NCBI GenBank assembly: GCA_002633005.1
Contig: NMRA01000115.1
Coordinates: 765,965 to 827,964, forward strand
From: Phoronis australis
Lineage: Eukaryota; Phoronida; Phoronidae
Length of the DNA stretch: 62,000 nt
Direction: 5' to 3'
Shown in pieces: positions 1 to 15,100 of this stretch (its first letter is position 1; the number at the start of each line of letters is the position of its first letter). The position numbers and the translations under genes are program-made. Below the pieces are notes generated by a model, which was not told where the DNA came from, ran no database searches, and was given only the letters and a program-made list of their open reading frames with translations.

Positions 1-3000
1 ACAAAAACTGAAAGTGAATTCAAAACAAAACGTAATTCTACCACATTCACCTAGTCACAACCAATGTAATCCTACCTTTTTTGGCAATGCAACTACTCTG
101 TCGTAATACATTTCGACCTGATCACCAAAAACAAATCAATGTTGGCTTCCAGAAATTCCCAGTATTCCCCATTTGAGAATTACTTGTGTACAATCATAGC
201 CAATTCCTTAACAACAATCTGGCAACTGTTGCTATGGCAACTGTTACTATGGCAATTGTAGCTACAGTATACAATTCCAAAATCAGATAATCTGGAATGA
301 TTCTAGCGGAACTTTTAATAAATTCCAAACGACAGAGAAAAGTGATTGAATAAAAATATCACATGTTTTCCACGGTAAGAAGGATCATTTTAGTCTAATA
401 CACTCCAACGATAGAAATATCGAGAAAACTCCATTGTGCACACCTTTAAGACATGTCTGAGATAGTTCATCAAAATAAGTCAAATGAGAACAAAACAAGA
501 TAATTAGCAAATTCCACAAAAGAACAAAAATACACTAAAACTCACATAAGTTGGACATATGACAAACAAAGTAGTTTATCCACTTAAGCCTCCAAATGAG
601 TCGCATTTTGCCATACATGGATGGATGAAATCTCTGTCTAACTGCATCCAATTTATGCTAGTTTTCTTGTAAACATCAATTAAAGGGCCCAGATGCATTC
701 ATAAAAACCTCTAGATGATAGCAAATGGTGACTGATAACATGTACTTTCTATTAACTCCATATGGCAACATCCTGTACTCAAGGCCATGCATTCTTTCCA
801 TTAAAGAGGCCTGGAACGCGATAAAAAGTTCTGCTCGTCTCTTTGTCGATATTTGTCCACAAGGCAAAGCATGCCTCCTAATTTGGTATGGCAAAACATA
901 GACAAAGCATATTTCCCTTACATGGAAATTGTGACCTTTGACCTCAAGTAATTTTAAACAAATGACTGTGAGGACATGCGCACATTTATCATAAGTGGGA
1001 TGGAGATTAGAAACTATGTGGTAACCATAGAGTTTTTTCTTCTCCCATATTTTAAAAAGCGTGAATTTTAGGATTTTTTGGAAAGTGAATTACTCTGTAC
1101 CAGAGTTGTTTAAAAGATATTTTTGGCAAGCTTTCGCATTCCATGCCTCCTTAAGCCAACGTTGCCATTATTACATCTGAGATTGGAATTTGTATTGCTT
1201 AACTCCTGACTAATTAGCGTAAAAAAGTTACCTGTACTTTTTAAATTTGCCAGGACCAAAACTTAAGAGAATGATCTTAGAACTTCAGAGCAAAAATTCC
1301 AAACTTATAATAAACTAGACACAATAATTTTGGAGGTTAAATGCAAATAAGCCCCTTCCATAAAAGGTATATTACCACAGTATATCGAGAGTCCTGAAAT
1401 TCAGCGCAACAAGTGGAAACAAATTACATAGTTATCAGGTACTAATATCACAGCAAACCAACACTCCTCTTGACGGGGTTCTCTTGAGGTACAAGGGTGC
1501 AAAGTTCAAAGGTGAAAAACTGTAGGGAAGGTTTCATCAGGGTGGGACAGAAACACAGGTTAAAAATTTAATAATAAACTTGAGAAAAGGGAGGATTTAA
1601 AATTTAGAGGAGTCTCAAAAGTAGGGTGGTGCCTAGACAGACCACATACTTTAAAGTTAGAGAACTAAGTGTTAAAACTTATTTATCTTTCAAAACTTTT
1701 TTGCATTAGTTTAAATCCTTCATATCCCTAAAACTGGTTTTATTCACTGGTAAATAGCCACATACAGCACATTATTTTCAAAATTAATTTCTTGATCGCG
1801 ATTATCAAAATTTTCACAAGAAATACAACCTAATTCTTTTTGGAGGGGTGGGTTGATGCTTGCAAGAAGGCTTAATCATTTTGACAGTATCAAATTGACA
1901 GAGGGGAAATGGAAAATTAACATCATGAAAATATGACGAAATAACAACAGCTTTATTACTGCCACAATTCTTTGATGAAAACGTCCAGCCACTTTTGTAA
2001 TGGCTATAACATTACATGCATTTTCTGAAAATACAGGATCCAGATTTGATTTCGAGACATAAAGAATTTACTACACTGGCAACCAGACAGACAAATTATA
2101 AATTTTAGATTTAAAAACCTGAGACAGTAACAGTACAACAAAAAAGTAAAACAGTCCTACATTCTACAAGCGGCACATGACAAGTTGGACTGTCCAAAGT
2201 TGAGAAATGTTGAAACTGCGACAAGTCTTCGCAAGACCATATTTCCTGGCTAATGATACTCCAGCGTGTTATTTAAATGACCTCTTATCAAAATGTGCAC
2301 TTTAGGGTGAAGGGCAGCTGGAAAAGTGTGCATTTTGTACACTCAAGAAAATGGCAATAATAATGGTCCCAAACTGATTTGGAGACAATTCTTTTAATAT
2401 TATTTTCTTAAGAATTTACATATTAGTTAAAACATTATGCAGTAGAGAGATACTAGCTTTTGTGGCTAATAACCATCATGGCAAACTTGATTCATTCTTA
2501 TATTGAAGCTGAACATGGGAGATGTTTAGTATTGGGGAATTGCTGTATGTGGACTTAAGCTTTAAAACTAGCATACCTGGTGAAGCCTGCCAAGGTTTCA
2601 TTCACGAAACAAAAAGAAAATGCAAAAAGTGTGTAAAATCACTACTTCATTGAAATATGCTATTCTCAGTACTTAAGGTCTGTTGCTTGCGAATTAATGC
2701 AGTAGAAATGCATACTGACTATATGTACTAAAACACGCAACATTAAAAATAATTCCCGAAACTGTCTTGTCAAATGAACAATGTGAAAAATAACAGCAAA
2801 TCACACAACTGACCACACCAAAGGGTAGCGAGTGGATGTTTGGTTCAATTGCTAGTACAATTGACCTTTTTACGGACAGATGAAACCACAGCACAGCTAT
2901 CTGGTAAATCCTGTTTCTTATGACTAAAATTCAACTCAGTGCAGCAACAAATAATTTCCCTCAATACATTGTGCAGGTGATGTCTTTCTCTATCAGTAAA

Positions 3001-3044
3001 AAGAACAATGTCATTGGATATTTAATTAGACATGATAAAAGGCT
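1..3044. other. 3' flank / probable 3' UTR of the RGS22-like gene
   Basis: AT-rich sequence with no convincing coding exon on either strand. Short open frames on the minus strand (676-894, 2694-2894) show no family resemblance and no splice-site context. The part nearest 3044 is probably the 3' untranslated region of the RGS22-like gene, because transcription runs toward lower coordinates. On the minus strand AATAAA occurs at 1952-1957 and 1738-1743; either could end the transcript, but nothing in the sequence decides between them. Confidence 0.4.
1952..1957 (-). promoter_or_regulatory. candidate poly(A) signal AATAAA (RGS22-like gene)
   Basis: AATAAA on the minus strand about 1.1 kb past the proposed stop at 3045. 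A second AATAAA lies at 1738-1743. In AT-rich DNA this hexamer is common by chance, so this is only a candidate. Confidence 0.2.
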
Positions 3045-3158
3045 TCAGATGGAAATTGAAGATTTGTCCTCACTCAGTTGAAAACTGGAATGAATGCTGG
3101 GAACAGATTGGTCTGCACTCAATTCATACGTTACCTCTGTTTGGCCGAAGACAGAATT
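3045..3158 (-). CDS. RGS22: RGS22-like exon 14 (stop exon)
   Basis: 114 nt: 37 codons plus TGA, preceded by a pyrimidine-rich acceptor ending TCAATCCCAG, phase 0 as required by exon 13. It encodes a Ser-rich tail beginning NSVFGQTEVTYELSADQSVP and ending SSISI. It brings the total to 1275 residues, close to the family length. I do not recognise the tail itself, so this exon rests on splice site, phase and length. Confidence 0.62.
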   Translation of the reverse strand, partial: NSVFGQTEVTYELSADQSVPSIHSSFQLSEDKSSISI

Positions 3159-6100
3159 CTGGGATTGACAAATTAAAAGACATAATGAAAAACATTGTGC
3201 ATGCCTAGGAATCCTTCATGGCTGTGTCTTAGATTGAGAAATCTTTGTTAAAAGAAAGCAAACAACAGATTTTGAATAACACGTGTTGTAGAACCAATGG
3301 AAAACACTATGTGATCACCACTATGGAAAAGTTAATTTATTGTGTTCTCATCAATTTCTAAATTAAAAACAAAAAATATTAATAGCCTGAGCACAACTTG
3401 TACTCATACCACGAAGGCATCCCATGCATTTAACTTTTGAGCAATATATCCGACATCAGCTAAGGAATGTTAACACAAATTTGAAAAACGTGACACATTT
3501 TCCCGAGAAATGTATTGAATGACACCAATCGCCATTGAACATTAAACACACGACATCATAAAAGTTGACATGATTCAACTTCAGTTACCTTGTAAATATG
3601 TTGGGTTTTCTTTCTACGCTGTATTATCACATCTTCTGCAGCATCCTCCATTTTGATCGGAGCCTTCTGTCGTTCGTTGAACTTCTCTGAAGCCAAGAAC
3701 AGTGGGAGCCATTTTTTCTCCAGCCTCTCTTGCACATAGCTTTGAGCCTCCATTAAGCTTTCTGTCGGTGGACGATCATTGAGAAGCTTACCCCAGCCAC
3801 CGCCAGCCTCCATCACCTGTAAATGATTAACCTCAGGTAATTAAGAAGGCTTTCATGCTCAATGGATTTTTAATATGAGTAAGAAAATTAAGTGATAACT
3901 CTAAAGGTGAAAAGATTTTAAGTCATTCTGTAACATTGTTGAACAGAGATAAATGAAAAATCAATCACACCATATACTTTTCTTCCTTAAAAGATTTTTG
4001 TTACACAAAAAATGAATTATACTATTTCTCATTCACAAAACAACTCAGTAATGGACAAATGACTAATAGAATAATTGTATAGAATATATTTGTTAACATA
4101 CCTGTTTGGGTGAACACAGAACTATAAGACACTAGATAGCCAACACTTGATGAAAACTCACATTCTCAAGCAGAACACTTAAAAGCTTCATGATCAACAA
4201 AAAAATTTTGAACATTTACTACAAGCATATTTTGCTAAGAAATTCCTAGCAATCCAATTTCAACTGACAACAAATCTTGTGATTCAAAAAGTTTATTTTT
4301 TCAACATAAAAAGAAATCAGTTGTTGTGATTTAGGGTAGGAACAAATGAACAGTATAAACCAGTCACTCCAAATGAATGCTCATCTCATAGACCAACTTT
4401 CCTCAAATAACTTCTCTCGACATGCCAACAACTGGAAATTCCTATGAATGAAAGCTGTCTCTAGCACTCTTTACTTTGACACATGACTTTTTACCCTTGA
4501 CATGACCTCATTCCTACCAATAACAGATCTTCACCTCTAATTCCTTCCCTTTCTCCACATACCTTATTCTGTCCCTCTCTACCAGCAGGACTGTTTGGAC
4601 CAAAGAAATACTTCTTGTTCAAGTACTTGACTCGAATGTCTTTTGCCTTCATTTCCCGTTTCTTGTCATCTTTCGGAGGCAGACGGCGGAATGCTTCAAT
4701 ATCCATCCAGCATAAAAGGTCAGTGCTAGCGTAGTTCTCGGCCAGGAATTCCCTAAAATGTTCCAGTTCTATCCGGTGGTGAATAAGCTTGTCCAAGGTG
4801 AAGTCGCGATACTCCTCGGGAATACGCTCCAACAGCGCCGGATCATATTCTGGGTCCTTGTAACCCTCCATTTCATCAGGAGTGACTGGTCTCTGAAAAT
4901 GAAAGTCTGGCATGAATAACTGAATAAAGCAACATTTACTATTCAGTGAATAAACTTCAATAATCCACGGATATTACATAAATTTTGGTAACGTTATAAA
5001 CTGCACACTTACTACTCAAGCATGAAGTCAAGAAATAACTAAAGCCAAAAAGTATTTTGGTTTTGGTCTGTGCCCAGACTCCTTTTAAACCTGTTGCACC
5101 TAAAGGAAAGAACAGTACCCACTCACATTATTTTTAGGGAATGCAAAGTTCTTTATCCTTTTGCGAAAGTCACTCAAAAGTCACTCGAAAGCCTCCGAGC
5201 TTAGTTCTTATAGTGACCATATCACTTTCACTGATATCAGAAGTTTGTATTTGAAAATTAAGATCAAAATGCCACATCACCGGATCAATTTTCAAAAAAA
5301 AAACAAACCAAAACCAAATTAATGTGCTTGGCTTTTTTGGTTAGGCCCATCAAGATGAACTTATTTGCCAAGGTAGTATTAGATTCAAGATGTAGTTGAA
5401 ATTCAGTTAGTTAAACTTTGTAGGAGGCATGGCCGCAGTAAGCCTCCTTCAATGTTTTAGACAGTGACATGTAAATGCTCTGGGTGGTCCTTACAATACC
5501 TGAAATAAAGTCATAGCCCGATATTCATTTAGTCACCAATTTTGGAGTGTTAATTGACCTAAATTTCATTTTGCTTTTTGACATCAAATCAAAATGCAAC
5601 TTTCTCCAAGACAAAAAATAATTTATAAATGGAAGTTGACTAGTTTCCAAATTTATTTTTAAGCCTGATTAAAAATAATTACCCTAAACAGAAGCTGTTC
5701 AAACACCCTATAATAACTCATACTCAACACCAACTGATGAAGAGTGAATCAAAATAATGGATTAACGTACCAACACCAAACTTAGTTCATAAAATATAGT
5801 ATCCACGCAACAAATGACAATTCAAACTTCAAAGTGCTATCAACCATGCTGATGGTAAAAAACCAAGTGTTTAAACAGGTAAGTGTGTACTAAGCAAATG
5901 AGTTTCTTACAAACGCAATCCAACATTAATGGTTTTAAGAACTCTGAAACGAAACAGAACAATAAACCATCGCTGTAACAAATGCACCAACCGTCCATGG
6001 AAACAGGGACATCATGTGATGGAACTATAAATAAGATTAATATTGAAAATGGAAGAAATTATGTTGAAATTGTCAAGTTTTGTAAATGATATGATAAAAA

Positions 6101-9100
6101 GTCAATTAATAATTATTAGTCCAAACAACCAGTCACGTACTTGTTAGTAGACAATTCAATCACAGAAAGCATTGCCTTTGTCAAACGACTTGCTCTGGCT
6201 CAACAAATGTGAGGCCAAGGCTGCCGGTGGGAAGGACAAATCTTCAGATGGGAAGCACTGAGGCTCAAAAAATTCAGGGGACAGAAGAGACATATAGGAA
6301 TGGTAGGGTTGTGATGGGAAGCACAGGCTATTTTTTATTCATGTCATTGCCATGCCATATGTCAAATCACAGTACAGGCGATGTACACCTAAAAAATTAA
6401 ATTTCACGCAAAAAAAACAATTCAGCTCCAGAAAATATATGGTTCGACCCTCCCATTCAACACAGTTGCTGTGGTATTTCAGATAGCTGATATTCTGTGC
6501 AAGATTTATTGGTGTGCTAATAAATTAAACAATGATGCTACTGTCACAACCCTGTCTTTCCACTTGTTTGATCGTCCGCTGGATTCAGCCTTCCTTTCGG
6601 AAGGTCTTATCCTACCCATCAGCAGTCCGAGTCTGACACTGCAGCATCAAGCCTGCGATTTTCTGGTTAATCTTTACCATTACTTCCAAATGAACTTAAA
6701 GGCCAATGAAGTAATAATAATTGTAACACGACATTGCATGATTTAATGAATTATACTAACCTCTTTGATAAGGCCCTGGCGTTGCAAGTTGATAACATAT
6801 TTGTTTTTAGTCTCCAGATGGCGTGTCACATCAACCAACTCCACCTAGTGGTGAAATAAACTTCTCATTGATTTTGCTATTGAGTAAATGCACACACATT
6901 CCATTTCACAAAGAAATTTATCTTTAAATAGTTACTATGCTAAACTTAAAATCCCCTAAAAATCTAAAAGAATCCAAATCTTGGCAACTTTCATTTCCTA
7001 CTACAAGTCAAATGCAATAACACACAAATATTGGGGCAATGAAAAAAAGCCTTAACTCCAAATCCAAAATTAAATCAAATGGAATTTCCATCATCAACGT
7101 TTTCCATTCAAGCAATACAACTTTTATCACCAGCAAAACCCATTAACTGTAGAACTGTAATTTTCAAGAAAACATTCCTTTTATATTAAAGTCAGCGAAA
7201 TGACAGAGCAAAAATGTTTGGTTCATTTTCAAATTAGTTGGTGCTATTTTCACCAGAATGTTACCCGGCTTTTTGGTGGTTTAAAAAATGAGACAAAACA
7301 CTAAATAATTTCATCCATCTCGTAGTTAAGCTGAGTGGATAAGGCTCTTTTCAGCACAGATGAAAATTGATGAACCTGTGAACATTTTCGGATCCCCTCG
7401 TCAGCATCCATTCCTAAACTAATATTGCCTTTGTTTGGGACGTGTGACGTTGCAGAGATGTTCGGTGAATGTGACTCATAAATGAATACAGACTCGGGAC
7501 AGTTTCATCTAGACATTTCTTACAATTTATAGTATACTGAGGTTTGGTCAAACAATCAGATTCACCGGATGCACTTTCCGTGACATCACAAGTCACAACT
7601 CATCAGTTATACATAAGTTTGACAAGTTACTGTAACAGATAACTACAAGGCACGCCAATGCTGCAGAAAAAAAATTTATCCATTCAAAGTTTAACAACAT
7701 TTGTCAACATTTTTCAAACTACTGCATATTGCAAATGGTCACGAAAGTTATTTATATATTTTGAATTTCATTTAGGACTATCTCACCTTAGAGTACGTCA
7801 GTTTGTCACTGGCTGTTAGTACATTAAAGACCTCATGCAGTACACTGATCACATACTCCTCAAGGCCATCGAACAGTTCTTCAAAAGGAGGCTCCAGACA
7901 TTTCTTCACACCATAAGTTATCTTGGCTCCACACTGAACATAGTTTGGACCAGTAAGAACAGTGTAGCGAGAATAAATAGACTGAAAGAAGGACAAAACA
8001 GATGTCATTGTCAAACTGTGACAACTGTATTGTAACAAGCATTGTACATTGTCTCAACTGTGTCAGCAAGCGTTTAGCCTTCAACACAAGACGGTTGACA
8101 CACAATAATTCACCAGTAATTCGACACAAAAATAATATTGACAAAATTGACGTTTTCCAATTTTTCAAAGCCTTGCTAAGTCGGCAACAAATTATCACAA
8201 CTTCACCAGATGGCACCTTCAAGAATTCAAATCGTTGCCAATAGAGCCAAATTAAAATTAAGTAATTTAACGTTTTCCCTCTGGCGAGCAACCGGAAATT
8301 ATGGGCACGATTCAAAACACTATACTTGTGATCTGACAACTGAATAATATTATCTACTTTTATTCTAAATAAAAAAATTTTGTAATAAAAGTGAGAGCAC
8401 TTTGACAAAGAAAAGTGGAAAAATAAATTGCTTTGCCCAGTGATCTACCCATCTCAGAAGACTGAGCAATGGCAAGAGGAAACGAAAATATTTCTAAAGA
8501 TGCCCGACTAGTAAAGCAAGCTTTCCCTGAAGATCATTTCTGTTGATAAACCAAAAAATTCCACTTCATCATGGGATTGAGTGCTAAATAAAAAATTAAG
8601 ATCTACTGTATTGTGCCTTGGGTCATCTCATTAACGTCCACCGTTTGACAATGAAATAAGTTAAGAAAGTTAAGAAGACTCACCCTGGCTTTTTTACGGA
8701 CCAAGTTGACGTCAAACACTTCGTTGTAAAATAATTTATGGTACTCTTGGACTTCTTGCCAAACATCAATGCAGTTCAGCCACAGCTGGTTAATAAATCA
8801 AAGGAAATAAATTAATTAGTAAACTGAATTAATGCAATAAATCATTCTATCATAAAATTACGAAAAAGTATCACCAATGTAGTACACAATACGGCCAACA
8901 AGTGAAATTTTATTTTCTCATTTTTCATAAAGGATATGTAGCACCATATCAATGCTTTTGCTTTTCAAAATCTGTAGTGAAGTTACCACCAGATATTGTG
9001 TGGAAAAGTTGTGGAGATCCACAATAATTGAAGCCTTTGAAAAATGATAGAGTGCAATTTTAACAATTATTTTTGTTTGAAAATGGTGAGATTTTACCAT

Positions 9101-12100
9101 ATACACAGTTGAACCACAGTACGCACTAAAAGTATTCAGACAAAATACGCAGTTAAACTGCCACTTAAAGTCCAGGTGATAGGTCAATTATTTTTAGGCT
9201 TGAGAAGAACAGTTTATTATTGTTAGACATGAGACTGATCGACAAGTTTGCATATCAAGGGGGGTAGCTTCAGCCATGCACCGAAACAGCATGTTTGGCA
9301 AACATTTTTACTATTTCATATCTATTGTAAGCAAATTAAGGATAAGTGCATGAGAAAGTTGATTTGGAAAGACACGCCAACAAAGAAGTCATTTTGTGAC
9401 ATCAGAACGTAGTTTACAATGGCTAACACCAGGGTAAACTTCTTCAATTCAGGTGATTTTTCAGAACATAGACTTTTTGTTCCCTTAATAAGTTTACATG
9501 ATATCAATCTCCACTTTCAATTCGTCTCATTCAAGACACTCGCTCACCTGAGGTGAAAGGTGCCTGATTAGGACAATTCTGTGTGGCTTTCAAAAATTGT
9601 TCATAAGGGAAATATTCTGGCCCAATATTGAGGCATCAAGGGCCCTGACATAAAATTTTTTTGTCCTTTTTCTACTAGTTTTCATTTTAGTTGAACTCAC
9701 AGGATTGTTTGATGCTTTGATGTAGTCCCGTAGGAATTTCCCAGCATTCCCTTCACTGTTCAACGCCTCCAGCAGACCCTCCATTCTACGGCCGCCCAAG
9801 AACACAGACTCCACAGACTGAGGAGTTTTCACCCCACCAACTTTTCCAAGCAACTTTTCAGATTTCACTGACTGGGGTCTCGAAGGGGGTTTGGCCTCTG
9901 TCGGAGGTTCTGGTAGGAACACTTGCTCTGATGGCGCCAAGGCACCGTCACTTCCATGGACTGATGGTGGCGAGGGTTGCAACACCCCGCTACCTGGTCG
10001 TGATAAATTAACCGATGGTCGAGCGCTTCCAGATCGTGAACCAGGAGCAGAGGCTTTGGTGGTGTCAACAAGAGTCTCACTAACAGGGCCAGATTGTGGC
10101 ACTGCGTCTTCTACTACAGCCTTTTCACTGGCAGTTCTAGAAGATGGTTCCATTGGCATGACATCAACAACAGCACTTCCCGTCCGTGAACCTGTCAATG
10201 ATGGTTTTGCACTTGTGGGGCGCCATTTTTCTGTTAATGTTACATCCTCAGGAACTACAGATTTCGGTCTCTCAGCAGCGCTCATAGGGCGTTTGGGTGT
10301 ACCCTCAGGCGTCCCTTTCTGGCTCCCAGTGAGTGACGCCGTCAGCATTTCCTTCTTATTCACTTCCTCCTCTTTTTGTTTCAGTTGTGCGTGATACTCT
10401 TTGGCAGCAGGATGAAGATACTTTCTGTTAGCCGGATGTAGCAGTGTAGGCATGGTGAATGTTCGACGCTGAGGAATGGCAGGTTTCATGACGGGCAAGG
10501 GGAGCTCACGTGGTGACTTGGGTTTAGACTAGAAACAACATTATGCACTCAAGAAGGGGTACAGATTAATTAATTGCCAATGATAAAAATAAAAATAAGC
10601 CAAATAAAAAATGCCTAGGCCTAAGGCATATTGCTTTCCAAATCACAAGCCTTAGGATGCCCTTAAAACATAAGCACGATACAGCAATGTGTAGTGCAAA
10701 ATTTTAAACCATTCTTACGGTTTGGTAAAAATAATACAAACTCATTCAAATTCACGCTTTTCACATGAAAGACGAGACTTCCTGAATGTCGAATTACAAG
10801 AAAGCCTTTTATTCTGGCCACTTAATTATTTTTCAAGGAAATTTTGTGAAAATGAGTACAGTTGACTATTATACATTAACTTTCAGCAAAGGAAAGCTTA
10901 CAGCATTACACATTTTAATTTGATTTTCCAGATTACATTATTTTCATTATATTGTAGAACCTTTGTGAATTTTTCAAAAAATGTCAAAATACCTGTCCTG
11001 CTGCCGAGAAGTCAACTTCGACTTGTCTGATGCGTGGCTGACATGACTTTGGCCTCAAAGGAAGTTTGGTCACTGTTCTTGGGTACGGATAAGACAGCAT
11101 CGCCCTCTGCTGGGCAGACTTGATGCGCCGTTGATGAAAGTAGATAGGGTTCTTGTCTGGGTTGATCTGCGACGTCTGCTGGATGAGGAACCGAGGTGAC
11201 CTGTGTACACAATTAGAATTGTTAAAAGACTATTAAAATTATGACTAAATTATGACTTAACAGTGAGACATATACATGTGACCAATTTTCAAAATTTTGA
11301 CAATTTGCAAGTAGGGCCTACTTCTAAGATCTAAAAAGATTAAACTTAATCACTTTCAATTTACAGAGTTTGATCACACTGTGACAGCCATGCACTAGTC
11401 AGCTTCAGGTATGGATGGAAACAGACGTCTTTGTTGCTTCACTAGTTATCAGTGTGTTATTGTTATTGTTATTGTTATTGTGGTATTACATACTATTAAG
11501 TCTTCAAATTTGTACACCGTGTAAATTATGTATACGGGTTATTGCAAAAAGAACAGTTTAAATTGTGAAACTTGTTTTAACAATCTTACCAGTAGGTCAG
11601 CAGACGCTCAGCCACTTTAGGCTGTAGTTGAGTCAGACTTTGCAACGTCCACTGAGATGACTGCAACAGGCCCAGCGCCTGTTTAGCTTCGTTGCCCAGC
11701 TCATAGATACCACCTGTGCGTTGGTATTGCTCTCGGATGGCATCCTCCCAACTGTAGAAATAACACCCAATGTCTTTTAAATTCTGCTTTCTGAATGTAC
11801 ATGTCCCCTCTTTTAGACACAAAATACTGCGAAATTCAATTCCAGGAAGAAAGGAAAATTCTGTCGTATCTTCACCATAAGGAGACAAAAAATTGTAGGA
11901 CCACCTAAGCTAATTAATCAAATACTCAAATAATAAATATTTTTTCTAGTAAGGAAGGCCTGGGGGACAAATATCGTCAGAATTATACATACATTTTGAA
12001 ATCTGCTTTTGGTGAATTAAAATAAAATTCTTTTTTGAGCGTGAAAAGGATTCTATGTGGACACCATCACCGGTCAAGGTTGGGCAACTCGACCATTTTG

Positions 12101-15100
12101 TGTACTGCGAAATCTGCGGCAATCTTCAAAGACACCATGCAGTTGTAAGCAATTACAACACCAGCAGACACCACAGGATGCTGATGGTATTCTCTAGATA
12201 AACAAGACCCACCACAAACACAAGGGGGAGACAATGGTAGTTTTTAAATTTTCATTTTGAAAGTTTTTGAGTAGCATATTTAAATAGTTCGTGAAAAGTA
12301 CACAAGGTTATGTTTTTGAAAACCCGACAAGAAATGTGACGACATAAAACTTATTGAGGTAAGCCAAATACCATCGTACAAGTCTTGGCATTTTTTCATC
12401 CAGTCTTGACAAAATTCTCAAATTCTTTGACAAATTATCAATTATTCAAACACTCTCTTTTATTTTTTTCAGCGTGCGTCCATAACTTAAAATTTGTTGT
12501 AGTTTGTTAATTTTAAATTTGTCCAGATACGTGCATAAAAACGAATACCTGCGTGTAATCGGTAGCCTCTTCGTGAAATATAACTCTGAAATACATCATT
12601 TCAAACAATTTCATAAATGTATTTTTCCTTTTGAAAATTCAATTATTCAGTTACAATAACTTACGCTATCTGCTTAGTCCTTTCTTTGACCAGTTTGCCA
12701 CGATCGATGTCCAACCAAAAGTTGAGATACTTCTCTCCAGCAGTTCCCTGCAAAAACTTCTTGAAGGCATCAATGCCACCTTTGGACGTCAAGCTGGTCA
12801 TTTTTGTTGGTTTACGTTGTCGGAAGAACGTGTCCTCATCTTCATAATCGTCATCACTTGCCAGCAGTGAGTCGTGATCGCTGTCTGTCTTTTTCGGCTC
12901 CTCGACTTCTACCTCGCTTTCCTCTTGGCTATCTTCTTCTTCCTTTTCCTCAACAATGGCCACTCGTTCAAGCTGCTCAACACAGACATCGTGAAAGTTT
13001 TCGGGATAACAATTCCTCAGAATCTCATAATTTTCCAGAACATTTTCGGGTTCGTAACCTGACATGTCAGCCAACGCCGATTTCAGGATAGTTCCAACAA
13101 CCACTTGACCCAGTTCTTCAAAGCTGCTGAATACAAGTGTTCCTGGAGGGGGCGCCACATCACTGATGTGTTCATTATTTTCAGTAATAACACTGTCATG
13201 ATCATCATCCTTCTCCACATCCGCACACTTTGGTTGACTGTAAACCCTACTGCCTATTCTCGGGGATTTTTCTTCGTCGACAATTTCACACACGTTCTCT
13301 GACGGCCGAGGTGTGTGAGGCTTGAAAGATTCTGCCGTATACAGCTTGCTATTGACCAAATCCTGATCTTCACCATCCAATGACAATGCAGATGTGTAGG
13401 CAACACTTTCACCAATACCCGATGTTTTTGCTGGACTATCAGCGCCATCTAAACGCATGTATTTGCCACTGCCTGGCGTGCTTATAGCACTGAATGGGCG
13501 GGAACTCGGTCGAGCTGCACCTGTGACCACTGCACTGACTGGCCTATCCATTGCAGCAGTGGTCGACATTTCAAGCACCATCTGTGCTTGAGACACCCAA
13601 GCCTGAGTCTCTGATGGTGTTGACTCCCCGAGACTAACAAACAGGTCCTTTATCAACACGTCTGTAATATCGGGCTCTGGTTCAGGTTCAATATCAGCTG
13701 GGTTAATTTTTGCAGGCCTAAGATCGTGATTAACTTTTATCCGCACTGATTTTCCCTTGGCATTATGTAATTTTACCTGAGACAGAATACTGGCAAGCCT
13801 GTACTCATGGTAACAGTCACTTTTGAGAAATGAAGGAAGTCTCTCGGCTTTAATCCAGTGGATACCCTGTTCTTTGTTCAGTGTCTGAAAGTCAGAGATA
13901 ATGTCATGAATCAAAGGACAACATTTAGAACGTGAATTTTCAAAAATGATATAACCACGAAACTCTATTTCACATTTTCTCCTTAAAGCTACATCTGCGA
14001 GCTACAATACAGCTCACCATAATGCAAAATTGCCGTGACTTAGAGAATATTAACTAGACACCCTATTTTCACAGATTTGAATACGTTGTTACCAGTCCAA
14101 GTTGAGTTCGCAAACAATACGGTAAACACAAATGGAACTACTTTTACTGAACTAGTGAATAAGAACAAACTTAAAAATGCAACATTTTCACACACCTTGA
14201 CTGTAAATGAAGTCTCAATTTCTTGCATTGTTGGCCCCGTGTCCTGCTCCATGGGTATGAGAGGTATAGTACTAAAGCTGTGGTACTTTGCCGGCCTATA
14301 GATTTTTGCTGGGCGTTTACTCGAGCGGACGGCCATTTTGATCTGCTGCGCCAAGTCTTTCTTTGCATTATCAAGCACCTCGAAACCACCGGTCTCCTTG
14401 TTGAAATGAAGTGGCTCGGGAAATGTCTGAAAGATTATTGTGACATTTGTAATATGCTTTTGTTGAAACTGAAAGACGATAATCATGTTGTCTCAATGTA
14501 TGCACATGGTGGAATGGAGCTATGAAAAATACAGTATATTTTCATTTAAAGCTCAGAATTATAAATTCAATCCATCAGAAATTCACATTCTTAGAAAAAC
14601 TGTTTGTTGAGTATGATGTAGCTGCTAAGCAAATGTTTAAAAACAGACGAGGTGTTCCTTTAGAAGTTTACTATGAACAAAATATTGGTTTAAGGGAGTC
14701 GTTATGCTTCAAATAATTATATTAAGGTATTGTAAAATATTTTTGAAGGGTTTCTTATTTTCACACTTTAAAAAGGAATCAATGATAATTCCATAACTAG
14801 AAAGGCCGCTGTCCACTGGATATGACATCTTAAATTTGTAATTAAGCTAATAAGAAAAGAATGCCCATGGGTGGTTTTTGAGAAAATTTCTGAAAGCCTG
14901 TCCGCAATCAGCCAGATTTCATAGACTGGTCAAGTTACTCAGTATTTCCTAATGATAAACAATTTCAAGTTGAACACCTAACACATGAACACAGCAATGG
15001 TAAAAGAAAAGATAGAAAAAACAAACAAAACAATGAATTTGCTCATTTTCGTTTGACAAAAATATTTTGCGGGGTTATTGGTGTTGGGTACGTGAGAACG

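Noticed and set aside
3556-3588. RGS22 ending at the TGA at 3556 by read-through of exon 13
   Set aside because: AAG|GTAACT is a good donor and a phase-matched terminal exon exists at 3045-3158; kept only as an alternative.
7325-7400. tRNA-like CTGAGTGGATAAGGC with a TTCGGATCCC downstream
   Set aside because: Spacing and stems do not form a tRNA; possibly a SINE remnant, not strong enough to list.
7881-8408. 175-codon minus-strand frame
   Set aside because: Overlaps exon 10 in a different frame and runs into intron; no family resemblance.
9891-10394. 167-codon plus-strand frame
   Set aside because: Antisense shadow of the Ser/Pro-rich RGS22-like exon 8.
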